11,048 bases of DNA, from contig WVZH01000298.1 in the NCBI GenBank assembly GCA_011772595.1, positions 7,139-18,186 of the forward strand, in the 5' to 3' direction. The stretch's first letter is position 1; each line of letters starts with the position of its first letter. Under the pieces are notes generated by a model. That model did not search any database and was not told where the DNA came from. It saw only the letters and a program-made list of their open reading frames with translations. The position numbers and the translations under genes were made by a program. This stretch comes from Anaerolineales bacterium (GTDB lineage: Bacteria; Chloroflexota; Anaerolineae; Anaerolineales; E44-bin32). Of this stretch, positions 1 to 6,173 are shown piece by piece.

Positions 1-152
1 CAATAACGCTTCCCGCGTGCATGGATCTCTTCCGGCCGCAGCCAGTCTTCAGCCTCATGGAGGACACGGACCACGGCTTTCCTGGAGCGCGTCAGACGGA
101 AGCCGGCCTTGCGCAGCAATTCTAAGGTATCTCCCTTTGACCCTTCAGTCAT
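1..152 (-). CDS. Fur-family transcriptional regulator, N-terminal part (runs off left edge)
   Basis: The visible 50 residues match the start of the Fur/PerR/Zur winged-helix domain: a first helix ending in LLRKAGFRLTRSRKAVVRVL, then a segment ending WLRPEEIHARGKRY, which corresponds to the usual 'hxsAeeIhxxl' helix. Family members are about 130-160 aa dimeric repressors that sense iron, zinc, manganese or peroxide. The metal-binding and dimerisation parts lie outside the window, so the subtype cannot be decided. The ATG at 152 is the only possible normal start, because an in-frame TGA sits at 168-170. There is no Shine-Dalgarno sequence, and a 19-bp palindrome begins two bases upstream. Translation may therefore be leaderless, with the gene repressing itself. 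The family call is firm; the metal specificity is unknown. Confidence 0.85.
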   Translation of the reverse strand, partial: MTEGSKGDTLELLRKAGFRLTRSRKAVVRVLHEAEDWLRPEEIHARGKRY

Positions 153-153
153 A

Positions 154-172
154 ATTGAAAAATCTTTTCAAT
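154..172 (-). promoter_or_regulatory. Palindrome over the fur-family start, likely autoregulatory operator
   Basis: On the plus strand the sequence ATTGAAAAATCTTTTCAAT has 8-bp perfect arms (ATTGAAAA / TTTTCAAT) around ATC. This equals a 9-1-9 palindrome with one innermost mismatch. Its 19-bp size and AT-rich arms resemble Fur/PerR-type boxes, although the arm sequence is not the classical Fur or PerR consensus. It lies one base upstream of the start codon of a Fur-family gene, where a bound repressor would block transcription start or initiation. The palindrome is seen directly; its operator role is inferred. Confidence 0.6.
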
Positions 173-431
173 AAAGACTCTATGCCCAACGACACCATCC
201 GTCAAGATCGGGACGGAAAACAGGCGTTTTCCATAAGATGCATAGCCGTGTAGGCTGAATTCGAACCTCAGAGAGGTAGCAAAGACACGTTCGACCGCCT
301 TGCATGCGATAGGACCTACATAACTTCGCTGACCGTCATCCTGATTCGCACGATGAATTTCGAAAGCCTTTACGGAGACAGAGGTAACACCTTGAACCGT
401 TACCCGGAAAGAATGATCAGACCAAATAGAC

Positions 432-1814
432 TCATGGCAACCAGGCCGGCAAAGCGGCGTCCTTTGCGAACACGTGCGTTTCTCCCGTATCCATGTGCCA
501 CAGCAACACATCCGGGACTGCATCCGGAATCCCAACACTCAGCCGCTGAAATACGATCGCCTGCCCCCACGGATCCCAGCGATAACCCCCATAGGTGTAG
601 CGCGGGTCGTCGGCAATGGGGTGGACCTCGCTCCCGTCCGGTTTGACGAGCCACAATTGCTTACCTGACGCACCGTCCGCAATCCGCAGGCTCACGGCGA
701 TCCATTCCCCTGTTGGTGACCATGCTGGTACGCCAAAGTCCGACCAACCTGACATTTCTCCGAGCAGGAGATCCACGCGCTTGGCGTCAAAATCCACCAC
801 ATGGACCTCGACTAATGGGTGCCCTTCCGACGTGTACAAGACGTTGAACGCCATACGCCTACCGTCAGGTGACCAGTCGCCCACGAGTCCTATTTGGGTA
901 GGCACCACCTCCTCCACCTCGGTTTTTAAGTCGAGCGTGCGAATTCCTCCCGCAATCCCATCGAAGAAAGCCAGACGAAGACCGACGGACGCCCAACTAG
1001 GATCCTGCCCCTGCACGTTCTCGTCCTCATACAATTGCCAAGTGTTGCCCTGCTCTACGTCCACCAGCCAAATATGAGGCGGACCGGGAAGCGCGTCGAA
1101 TGACCCCACCTCACGCTCGCGAACGTATGCAATGAGTACGCCGTCTGGCGACCATGCGGGGTCGGCACATCGGTCCGTCTCGCAAGCGACTAGGATGAGA
1201 GCATCACTCCCATCGTCGTCCACCAACCACAGGTCGCTCCCTCCGTGCTCGTTGACAACGGCATAGACGAGGCGCGCACCACCTGGGGCGACCGTATAAT
1301 CCCTGATTCTCCCGCCGGAATCCGTGATTTGCTTCGCCCCCCCATTCTCCGACACCGACGGAAGGAGCCATAATTCACGTTCCCCGTTGGCAGGCGATAG
1401 GTAGACGATGCGAGGCTGACGAACGGTGAATCGCCAGGATTGCGCTCTCCGTAGGCGTAGCCCTTCCAGGCTGGCGGCTTCGGGATCAAGACGGACTGTA
1501 TATGTAACGCCCGGCAGTAGCGGCCGAATGGGGAGAAACCGGAGTATTCCACCTTCCCAAGCAAATTGACCGTCTATGGGAGGATCTAGATGAAAGCGAT
1601 CTTCCACGGTATCACGCTTCATCGGCTGGGAAAACTCAAGCTCGATGCGAACCTTCGCACTCACGGTCTCATCAGCGTGGGGATACGTATCCAAGATGCG
1701 AACGCCAAGCCAGGATCTGACCAGGTCCCTACCGAAAAGCACAACGCCAAATCCGAGAGCGACACCGACGATGAAAAAAATCGCCTCCCATCGGCCCATC
1801 CTGCGCAAAGTCAT
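432..1814 (-). CDS. Membrane-anchored Ig-like (Big_5) and TolB-type beta-propeller protein
   Basis: The 460-aa product has a short basic N-terminus and one hydrophobic segment at about 11-28 (signal anchor). A Big_5-like Ig domain at about 38-132 contains 'VRIELEFSQPM' and 'LRFLPIRPLLPGVTYTVRL', followed by a TolB/PD40-type propeller at about 134-460. Propeller blades are recognisable by repeated W-S-P-D-G-x-x-I-A-Y-like motifs near residues 218, 271, 312, 362 and 411. It is probably exported and tethered to the outer face of the membrane, binding a protein or polysaccharide; the ligand is not deducible. There are no enzymatic residues. ATG at 1814 is chosen because GGGAAAAAG lies just upstream; TTG at 1832 and ATG at 1799 are alternatives. 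The next gene upstream is separated by a hairpin, so this is probably its own transcription unit. Confidence 0.8.
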   Translation of the reverse strand: MTLRRMGRWEAIFFIVGVALGFGVVLFGRDLVRSWLGVRILDTYPHADETVSAKVRIELEFSQPMKRDTVEDRFHLDPPIDGQFAWEGGILRFLPIRPLLPGVTYTVRLDPEAASLEGLRLRRAQSWRFTVRQPRIVYLSPANGERELWLLPSVSENGGAKQITDSGGRIRDYTVAPGGARLVYAVVNEHGGSDLWLVDDDGSDALILVACETDRCADPAWSPDGVLIAYVREREVGSFDALPGPPHIWLVDVEQGNTWQLYEDENVQGQDPSWASVGLRLAFFDGIAGGIRTLDLKTEVEEVVPTQIGLVGDWSPDGRRMAFNVLYTSEGHPLVEVHVVDFDAKRVDLLLGEMSGWSDFGVPAWSPTGEWIAVSLRIADGASGKQLWLVKPDGSEVHPIADDPRYTYGGYRWDPWGQAIVFQRLSVGIPDAVPDVLLWHMDTGETHVFAKDAALPAWLP

Positions 1815-1874
1815 TCTTTTTCCCGTGAACAAGGTCTTTAGATTACGATTTACGCCTTATGAACTCTCTTGGCC

Positions 1875-1906
1875 AAACAGCGGTGGCTCTCACGCCACCG
1901 CTGTTT
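1875..1906 (-). terminator. Strong 13-bp hairpin between two minus-strand genes, probable terminator
   Basis: The arms AAACAGCGGTGGC (1875-1887) and GCCACCGCTGTTT (1894-1906) are perfectly complementary around a 6-base loop. The hairpin lies about 50 bases past the stop of the UspA-domain gene and before the propeller gene. The minus-strand transcript would end in UUUGG, a short U run that is mostly inside the stem. The plus-strand copy ends in TTTTAT. It could thus act in either direction, but only the minus strand has a gene to terminate. Confidence 0.6.
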
Positions 1907-1957
1907 TATCTGACCAAGTTTGACAAAGATATGCCGAAAAGCAAACGGTAACCAGTG

Positions 1958-3700
1958 TTACCGACAGATCAGCATCGGTTGGCGACTCGCGCGCAACACG
2001 TGGTCGACAGCACTACCCAATACCACCTCCACCACCGGAGCAGCACCATACCCCCCCATGACGATCAAGTCACTGCCTCGGGTTTCGGCTGTCTTCAGGA
2101 TCGCTTCGGGGACAGATCCCTTCTCCTGCACAAAGTCTGCTTGCACACCGTGCCGGTCGAGGTAATCTCGAGCTCGATCCAGCATCTGCGGAGCGGAGAT
2201 ACCGTTTTCATCCACACTAACAATATCGAGCGACATCTTCCAGCAACACCCCAGATACGTCGATACGAACAACGCCTCTTCTGCCTTCGCGCTCCCATCG
2301 TACGCCAACAACGCTCGCTTCAGGGGCGACACGATACCCGGCGTCGCCAGAATGGGCAGCGGACAACGACGGACGATCGTGCGAAAGCCGGAGCTGAGCT
2401 TAGCCAATGGCCGTGGTGAGGGAGGATGTGCCAGATTGACGACCACCAGATCATTGAAGCGCGCCCTTTCACAAAGGTGGCGTGCCACCTCACCCACAAC
2501 GAGATTGAGTTCCCCTTCGACCCCAGCTTTTTCACAACGTTCGTCGAAGGCACGTTTAATCGACTGGGCATCCTCACCCTCTGCCTGCTCTTCAGAGGGA
2601 ACGATGTGTAATCCATGCAGTCGTGCCCCTTCCCGGCGTGCAATCTCCAATGCTTGTTCCAGTGCATTCCACCCGACCTCTTCACCACTCAAGCCCACCA
2701 ACACATCGGAGAACATTGAGCCGTGGTCCCGGGTGGATAGATGTTTCTCGCGCCAACGACCCGCTTTAGGACCAGCTTCTAGTTCATCGGGCGTGACGGC
2801 GTCGAGCATCTTTCCCCCAAGACGAGAAGCCACGCGCTCGCGCTTGGGGCTGAAACGGTCAGCGAGATCTTCGGCCGCTATATCGGTCCGTACCTCCTGC
2901 CCGAGTGTCTCCGTCAACGTTGCACGGTGCTCCGACACCCACAGGTAGAGGTCGGCTTCCGTGCGTTGCGGAAAATCGCGCAGGATCCCTCGCTCACGTA
3001 TGACCTCAACAACTGGAAGGTAGGTTTGCTCGTACCAAAGGTTGACCGCTTCCTCGTAGGGGATTTCGCACTCCTGCTCCAATCCGATGCAGTGGCGATG
3101 GACCCTGATCTGCTCTTCGAGCAGCGGATACTTCCCGGGCGCCGTGAGGCTAAGATCGGCATCCGGCCAAAGCCGGTCGAATTGTGTCTTTTCTAAGAAG
3201 TCGGCGTACTCAGCTTTCATGATCAAGTCGTCCGCTTGATCGTCTGGGGAAAGCAGGACCTTGGACTCGACTTCTGTGACGTACGCTTCGATGTGAGTCG
3301 AGCCCAGCTGCCGGGCGATCGATACACGATGGTTCCCATCGCGCACGAAATAGGCGTCACCTATCTGATAAACCTCAATCGGTGGCACACCGCTCTGATC
3401 CGTGACGGCGACCTTGACGCGTGCCCAACGCTCCGCGTCACTGTCCGACCGGGGTAGAAAGTTGCGTGTGAAATCGGAGTAGCGTCCCACGCTGCCGACG
3501 ATCGCCTCGAGGGGGATGTCCCGTAATTCGATCCTTCCTCTCTCGAAGGCCCGCAATTGTTTGCGTACCTCATCATAGGAAAGAAGCTCTATCGACCTGC
3601 CGGTCAGACGCGCCAGAATCCGCTCCAACGACGCCCTGCGTCGGGCGCGACGGAAATCATTTATCGCCGAAGCGATGCTCATCGCCTGCAATCCAGCCAT
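1958..3700 (-). CDS. ParB-like/DUF4032-like protein fused to two universal stress (UspA) domains
   Basis: The 580-aa product has a composite architecture. Residues 104-142 contain FVRDGNHRVSIARQLG, the 'DG-H-R' signature of ParB/sulfiredoxin-fold domains. Residues 160-290 resemble DUF4032, including WYEQTYLPVV and RTEADLYLWVSEHR. Two UspA domains follow at about 330-454 and 459-580. The second keeps the ATP-binding pattern G-x2-G-x9-G-S (550-563, GYGAAPVVEVVLGS preceded by G), while the first has lost it, so ATP binding is predicted only at the C-terminus. The product should be soluble, with no signal peptide or membrane segment. Function is probably stress or energy-state sensing, but the role of the N-terminal half is unknown. 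ATG at 3700 is preferred over the in-frame TTG at 3706; neither has a strong ribosome site. The domain calls are good; the biological role is inference. Confidence 0.82.
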   Translation of the reverse strand: MAGLQAMSIASAINDFRRARRRASLERILARLTGRSIELLSYDEVRKQLRAFERGRIELRDIPLEAIVGSVGRYSDFTRNFLPRSDSDAERWARVKVAVTDQSGVPPIEVYQIGDAYFVRDGNHRVSIARQLGSTHIEAYVTEVESKVLLSPDDQADDLIMKAEYADFLEKTQFDRLWPDADLSLTAPGKYPLLEEQIRVHRHCIGLEQECEIPYEEAVNLWYEQTYLPVVEVIRERGILRDFPQRTEADLYLWVSEHRATLTETLGQEVRTDIAAEDLADRFSPKRERVASRLGGKMLDAVTPDELEAGPKAGRWREKHLSTRDHGSMFSDVLVGLSGEEVGWNALEQALEIARREGARLHGLHIVPSEEQAEGEDAQSIKRAFDERCEKAGVEGELNLVVGEVARHLCERARFNDLVVVNLAHPPSPRPLAKLSSGFRTIVRRCPLPILATPGIVSPLKRALLAYDGSAKAEEALFVSTYLGCCWKMSLDIVSVDENGISAPQMLDRARDYLDRHGVQADFVQEKGSVPEAILKTAETRGSDLIVMGGYGAAPVVEVVLGSAVDHVLRASRQPMLICR

Positions 3701-4009
3701 GATCAATCTATTTCACTTAATTTGGACGTAGATTCTACCCAAGAATCAACGCGCCCGTCATAGTCCCCATGTCCTGCGCGCAAGTCTCCGCAATCGTATT
3801 CGTTCACGCCGTCCTCCGACAATCCTTCAAAACGAACGCACCGGGTTGCTGAACAGCTTCGCAGGATAAAATGTGATCCCACCTGCTAATCTCCTCTACA
3901 TGAGAACCTTCCACCATTCCTCAAATAGGCCTCAATTTCTATTCCGAAAAGAATATCGCATTCTGAAGCTCTCATATCCCGAGTGTGCGAAAGAGATGTC
4001 GTTCGATTC
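3701..4009. other. Gene-free spacer, about 309 bases
   Basis: This spacer lies between the DUF389 gene stop and the UspA-fusion gene start, both on the minus strand. I see no credible coding region: the short open frames here lack ribosome sites and recognisable motifs. It holds the possible promoter and inverted repeat at 3731-3761 and a small palindrome GCTGAACAGC near 3850-3859. Near 3945-3960 there is a weak AGAAT/ATTCT hairpin followed on the minus strand by TTTTC, which could be a poor terminator for the HAD-DUF389 operon. Confidence 0.5.
3731..3761 (-). promoter_or_regulatory. Possible promoter of the UspA-fusion gene with an inverted repeat over the -10
   Basis: Read on the minus strand, ATGACG (3756-3761) is separated by 18 bases from TAGAAT (3732-3737), about 32 bases before the ATG at 3700. 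The -10 lies inside a 6-5-6 inverted repeat, GATTCT/AGAATC (3731-3747), where a regulator could compete with polymerase. The -35 match is weak (4 of 6), so this is tentative. Confidence 0.35.
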
Positions 4010-5200
4010 CTATGGCGTGGGGGTAGGCGTGAGGGTCGGATTTGCAGTTGACGTCGGCGTGATTGTAGCCAAGAGAACACCTAAAAGCCAGCCTTCCTGA
4101 CCTTCCTCCGTACGCACCAACCACCAAACGCCTCCACCGATTTCCTCGGGTCCACCGATAACGCTAAGGGTGTCGCCCTCTTCTACGAAACCTATGATCT
4201 CACCTTGGGGTGCGTCCCGCAGGAAGCCTCCCAGATCACCGGTGCGGAATACGATGGCCAAAGGCGGCAAGGGTGTCACGGTTGGGGTTGAGGTGGGGGA
4301 GGCGGTTGATGAGGGAGTGACGGAGTAGGTCGGGGTCACAGTGGAGGTCATGCTAGCCGTCGGAGTCGCGGATGGTGTTGGCGTGATGGTGGGAGTCGGT
4401 GTCGGTGTTGGCAAGGAGGCCATGACAGAAACGCCCAATCCAAGCGCACTTGCCAGCGCGATGATTCCCATCAAAACAATGGCGGCGGCTAAGGAATGGC
4501 TGTAGCCTGTCAGCGGGCGGAAACCGAGCACAACGAGTGTTCCCAGTCCAACGACGATTGCCCATGTGAGATGCAGACCGAAGGTCAGCAGCGCGCCTCG
4601 CCAGAGATCAGGCAGTCCGTGTGCCAATCCCACCGCCGCCGCTCCTAGCGGCAGAGCCAGCTCGTACGCCACCGCAACGCTTGCAAGTGCCGGAATGCGT
4701 TGTGTGCGCGTCAACGAGACCGCCATGAGTATGGCACCAACGAAAACCAGGGCGAAGTCAATCCAATTGAGAGATGTGTGGCCGCGGGCTAGAAGAAGCT
4801 CAGGTGTTTCCGCGGAGAGCAAGCTGCCACTCAACCCGGCGATCAAGCTCAAGAGTGCTAGCGAGACAGCTAGCGCAGCCAGCGTTCGCAGAAAGAAGCG
4901 CGGCGAACCCGAGACGGCCGCCAAGGCCAAGCCGGTGATGGGTGCCATGCGCGGCGCTACCAACGCGCCCGCGATCAAGAGCGCCCGTTGGTCAAAGCGG
5001 AATCCCAGGCCGATCACCAGGCCGGCAAGGAGAGCGTAGAGGAACAACTCAATACTCGGAGAGACCGCGTGCGCCAACTCTTCGATAAACGCTTCGCGCT
5101 CGTCTGCTCTCAATTGGGTGAGCATGCGACGCGCCCTGCGGCGCCGGGCACGCGAGAGACGTTCTGGGGTGTTCAGGGATTCTGTCGTCTGTGGGCTCAT
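4010..5200 (-). CDS. DUF389 membrane protein with Thr/Pro stalk and SH3b domain
   Basis: The 396-aa product starts with a basic, helical cytoplasmic segment (1-47). About seven hydrophobic membrane segments follow between 48 and 261. The DUF389 signature is the second segment, AGALVAPRMAPITGLALA (77-94). After the last segment comes a Thr/Pro/Ser-rich stalk (263-312), an SH3b-like domain (about 315-378, with VEEGDTLSVIGG and VWWLVRTEEGQEGWLLG) and a second TP tail (379-396). The stalk and SH3b presumably lie outside the cytoplasm and bind envelope material, as SH3b domains often do. DUF389 proteins are poorly characterised; typical members are larger or lack an SH3b tail. The ATG overlaps the stop of the upstream HAD gene (ATGA, 5197-5200) and has no own ribosome site, so translation is probably coupled. 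Confidence 0.85.
   Translation of the reverse strand: MSPQTTESLNTPERLSRARRRRARRMLTQLRADEREAFIEELAHAVSPSIELFLYALLAGLVIGLGFRFDQRALLIAGALVAPRMAPITGLALAAVSGSPRFFLRTLAALAVSLALLSLIAGLSGSLLSAETPELLLARGHTSLNWIDFALVFVGAILMAVSLTRTQRIPALASVAVAYELALPLGAAAVGLAHGLPDLWRGALLTFGLHLTWAIVVGLGTLVVLGFRPLTGYSHSLAAAIVLMGIIALASALGLGVSVMASLPTPTPTPTITPTPSATPTASMTSTVTPTYSVTPSSTASPTSTPTVTPLPPLAIVFRTGDLGGFLRDAPQGEIIGFVEEGDTLSVIGGPEEIGGGVWWLVRTEEGQEGWLLGVLLATITPTSTANPTLTPTPTP
4265..4414 (-). repeat. Low-complexity Thr-Pro coding repeat (stalk of DUF389 protein)
   Basis: This segment encodes residues 263-312, with repeated TPTP, TPTPS, TVTPT and SPTSTPT units. The plus strand is correspondingly G-rich (GGTGTTGG, GGTCGGGG, GGGGGAGG). 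A shorter related tract at 4013-4066 encodes the C-terminal TP tail. Such tracts are common in Chloroflexota surface proteins and can vary in length by slippage. Their G-runs could also form secondary structure, which is inference. Confidence 0.7.
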
Positions 5201-5667
5201 TGTCGCAGGCTGGCTACCAGTCGCAAAGGGTTTTCAAGCAACGCAAGGGCGGTGAGGATATCGGGCGCGATGATGTCCGCGGCGTTCAGGGCCTCGACGG
5301 ACAACCCTTCTTGTGAGATCAAGCAAATGCCGATCGCGGCGTCTTGCAACATGCCGGCGTCGTTAGCGCCCTGCCCTAGAGCGACAACACGCTCGGGGCC
5401 CAATTCCCGCACGTAGGAGGCCTTAGCTTCTGCCTCTCCGCCTGGCTGAATTCGTACGGCTTGCATGCCGAGCCGTCGGTCGATGGCTTCCTGGCGACCG
5501 TGCGTGTCGGCCGTTAGCAGGTGGATGGTCAATCGATCGCCGAGGGCAGCAAGCGCTTTCGCGACGCCATCCATCAGTCGCCCATCAAGTGCCAGGGTAC
5601 CATTAACGTCAGAGACCAGGTGGTCGAGCTGGATCTGTCCCCGGCCGGGGATGGTGAGTTCGATCAC
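5197..5667 (-). CDS. Small HAD-superfamily protein with P-type-ATPase-like motif
   Basis: The 156-aa product is a minimal HAD fold without a cap domain. Motif I is SDVNGTLALDG, with nucleophile Asp20. Motif II is LLTADT (Thr52), motif III Lys is probably Lys82, and motif IV is ALGQGANDAGML (Asn102, Asp103). The usual second Asp of phosphatases (DxD) is Asn22 here. Together with the AND-ML motif this fits the 'soluble P-type ATPase' type of HAD protein (COG4087-like) rather than a classic phosphatase. The GTG at 5667 is chosen because GGAGGGAG lies six bases upstream and a strong promoter lies at 5732-5760. The longer open frame to 5766 would run through that promoter. The gene is first in an operon with the DUF389 gene, to which it is coupled by ATGA. 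The substrate is unknown. Confidence 0.85.
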   Translation of the reverse strand: MIELTIPGRGQIQLDHLVSDVNGTLALDGRLMDGVAKALAALGDRLTIHLLTADTHGRQEAIDRRLGMQAVRIQPGGEAEAKASYVRELGPERVVALGQGANDAGMLQDAAIGICLISQEGLSVEALNAADIIAPDILTALALLENPLRLVASLRQ

Positions 5668-5731
5668 AGCGAGCTCCCTCCATGCCTCGGCGCATCGGTC
5701 GCCGCTCCCCTGGCGTCTGCACACCGCAGGC

Positions 5732-5760
5732 ATTATAGCATTGTGTGCGGAGGGTGTGAA
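5732..5760 (-). promoter_or_regulatory. Strong sigma70-type promoter of the HAD-DUF389 operon
   Basis: On the minus strand, TTCACA (5755-5760) matches TTGACA at 5 of 6 positions. It is followed after 17 bases by a perfect TATAAT (5732-5737), preceded by TGC, an extended -10. The predicted transcript start near 5725 gives a leader of about 57 bases before the GTG at 5667. This is the best promoter match I found in the window. Confidence 0.75.
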
Positions 5761-5911
5761 TTGCATAGCGCAATGTCATTGTGAGCCGCCGTTAATCAAG
5801 CTCAGGGTAAACTCCTTACCGAAGCAATCCCATCCCTTTTCATATGTCTTTGCGAGGCGAGTTGTGCCGAAGCAATCCACTCCTCATCTGTCATCGCGAG
5901 GCACGTAGTGC

Positions 5912-5949
5912 CGAAGCGATCCCCAACACGCGGCTTGGGGATCGCTTCG
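5912..5949. repeat. Perfect 15-bp inverted repeat inside the repeat cluster
   Basis: CGAAGCGATCCCCAA (5912-5926) pairs perfectly with TTGGGGATCGCTTCG (5935-5949) around CACGCGGC. It joins a forward and an inverted repeat copy and forms the core of the cluster. It lacks a U-run, so it is not an evident terminator. Confidence 0.8.
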
Positions 5950-5963
5950 CCCCTGGAGTAACT

Positions 5964-5983
5964 CCCTGAGCGTAGTCGAAGGG
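5964..5983. repeat. Embedded CCCTGAGCGTAGTCGAAGGG repeat element
   Basis: CCCTGAGCGTAGTCGAAGGG is an imperfect palindrome (CCCT...AGGG outer, CTGAGCG/CGTAGTCG inner) inserted within the last part of an inverted GCGAG-type copy. This motif is, from general knowledge, a recurrent intergenic repeat in many bacterial genomes. Here it appears nested in a different repeat family. Confidence 0.55.
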
Positions 5984-6115
5984 GGGCTCGCGAAGACAGG
6001 CCGTGGTACATGGGGATTGCTTCGCCTTCGGCTCGCGATGACACATTCTAGAGTGCTGCCATTCAAAGCAATAAAACGATACTTGAGCGAGCTGAACGGG
6101 GCGTACTCAGTTTTA

Positions 6116-6124
6116 TGCTAGAAT
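6116..6124 (+). promoter_or_regulatory. Probable extended -10 promoter of the NDK-like gene
   Basis: TGCTAGAAT matches the extended -10 consensus TGnTATAAT with one difference. No good -35 lies at 16-18 bases upstream, which is tolerated by extended -10 promoters. The predicted start near 6131 gives a leader of about 43 bases before the GTG at 6174. Confidence 0.45.
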
Positions 6125-6173
6125 GAGCCGATTCCCTTCATTTTAAGGATCCCATCGAACGAAAGGAGCAAGC

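Larger units (their letters stand above)
5774..6043. repeat. Cluster of imperfect GCGAG...GAAGCAATC intergenic repeats
   Basis: Several copies share the pattern TGTCATTGCGAG - variable 8-30 bases - CCGAAGCAATCC. Forward copies lie at 5774-5831 (TGTCATTGTGAG ... CCGAAGCAATCCC), 5845-5878 (TGTCTTTGCGAG ... CCGAAGCAATCC) and 5889-5924 (TGTCATCGCGAG ... CCGAAGCGATCCCC). Inverted copies lie at 5937-5997 (GGGGATCGCTTCG ... GCTCGCGAAGACA) and 6012-6043 (GGGGATTGCTTCG ... GCTCGCGATGACA). The head-to-head arrangement can fold into long cruciforms. Similar cores are known to me from dispersed small repeats in several phyla, including Chloroflexota. No coding potential is supported in this 500-base gap. 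Confidence 0.75.

Noticed and set aside
2352..2948. 198-aa plus-strand frame opposite the UspA-fusion gene
   Set aside because: Ser/Arg-rich antisense shadow with no motifs; the minus-strand gene is well supported.
5668..5766. N-terminal extension of the HAD protein from an upstream start
   Set aside because: The extension crosses a strong promoter (5732-5760), has no domain resemblance, and a good ribosome site supports GTG at 5667.
5774..6043. CRISPR array
   Set aside because: Repeat copies are degenerate, in both orientations, with irregular spacing and no cas genes nearby.
5802..6066. Open frames on the minus strand inside the repeat cluster
   Set aside because: They are translations of the inverted repeats, with low-complexity content and no ribosome sites.
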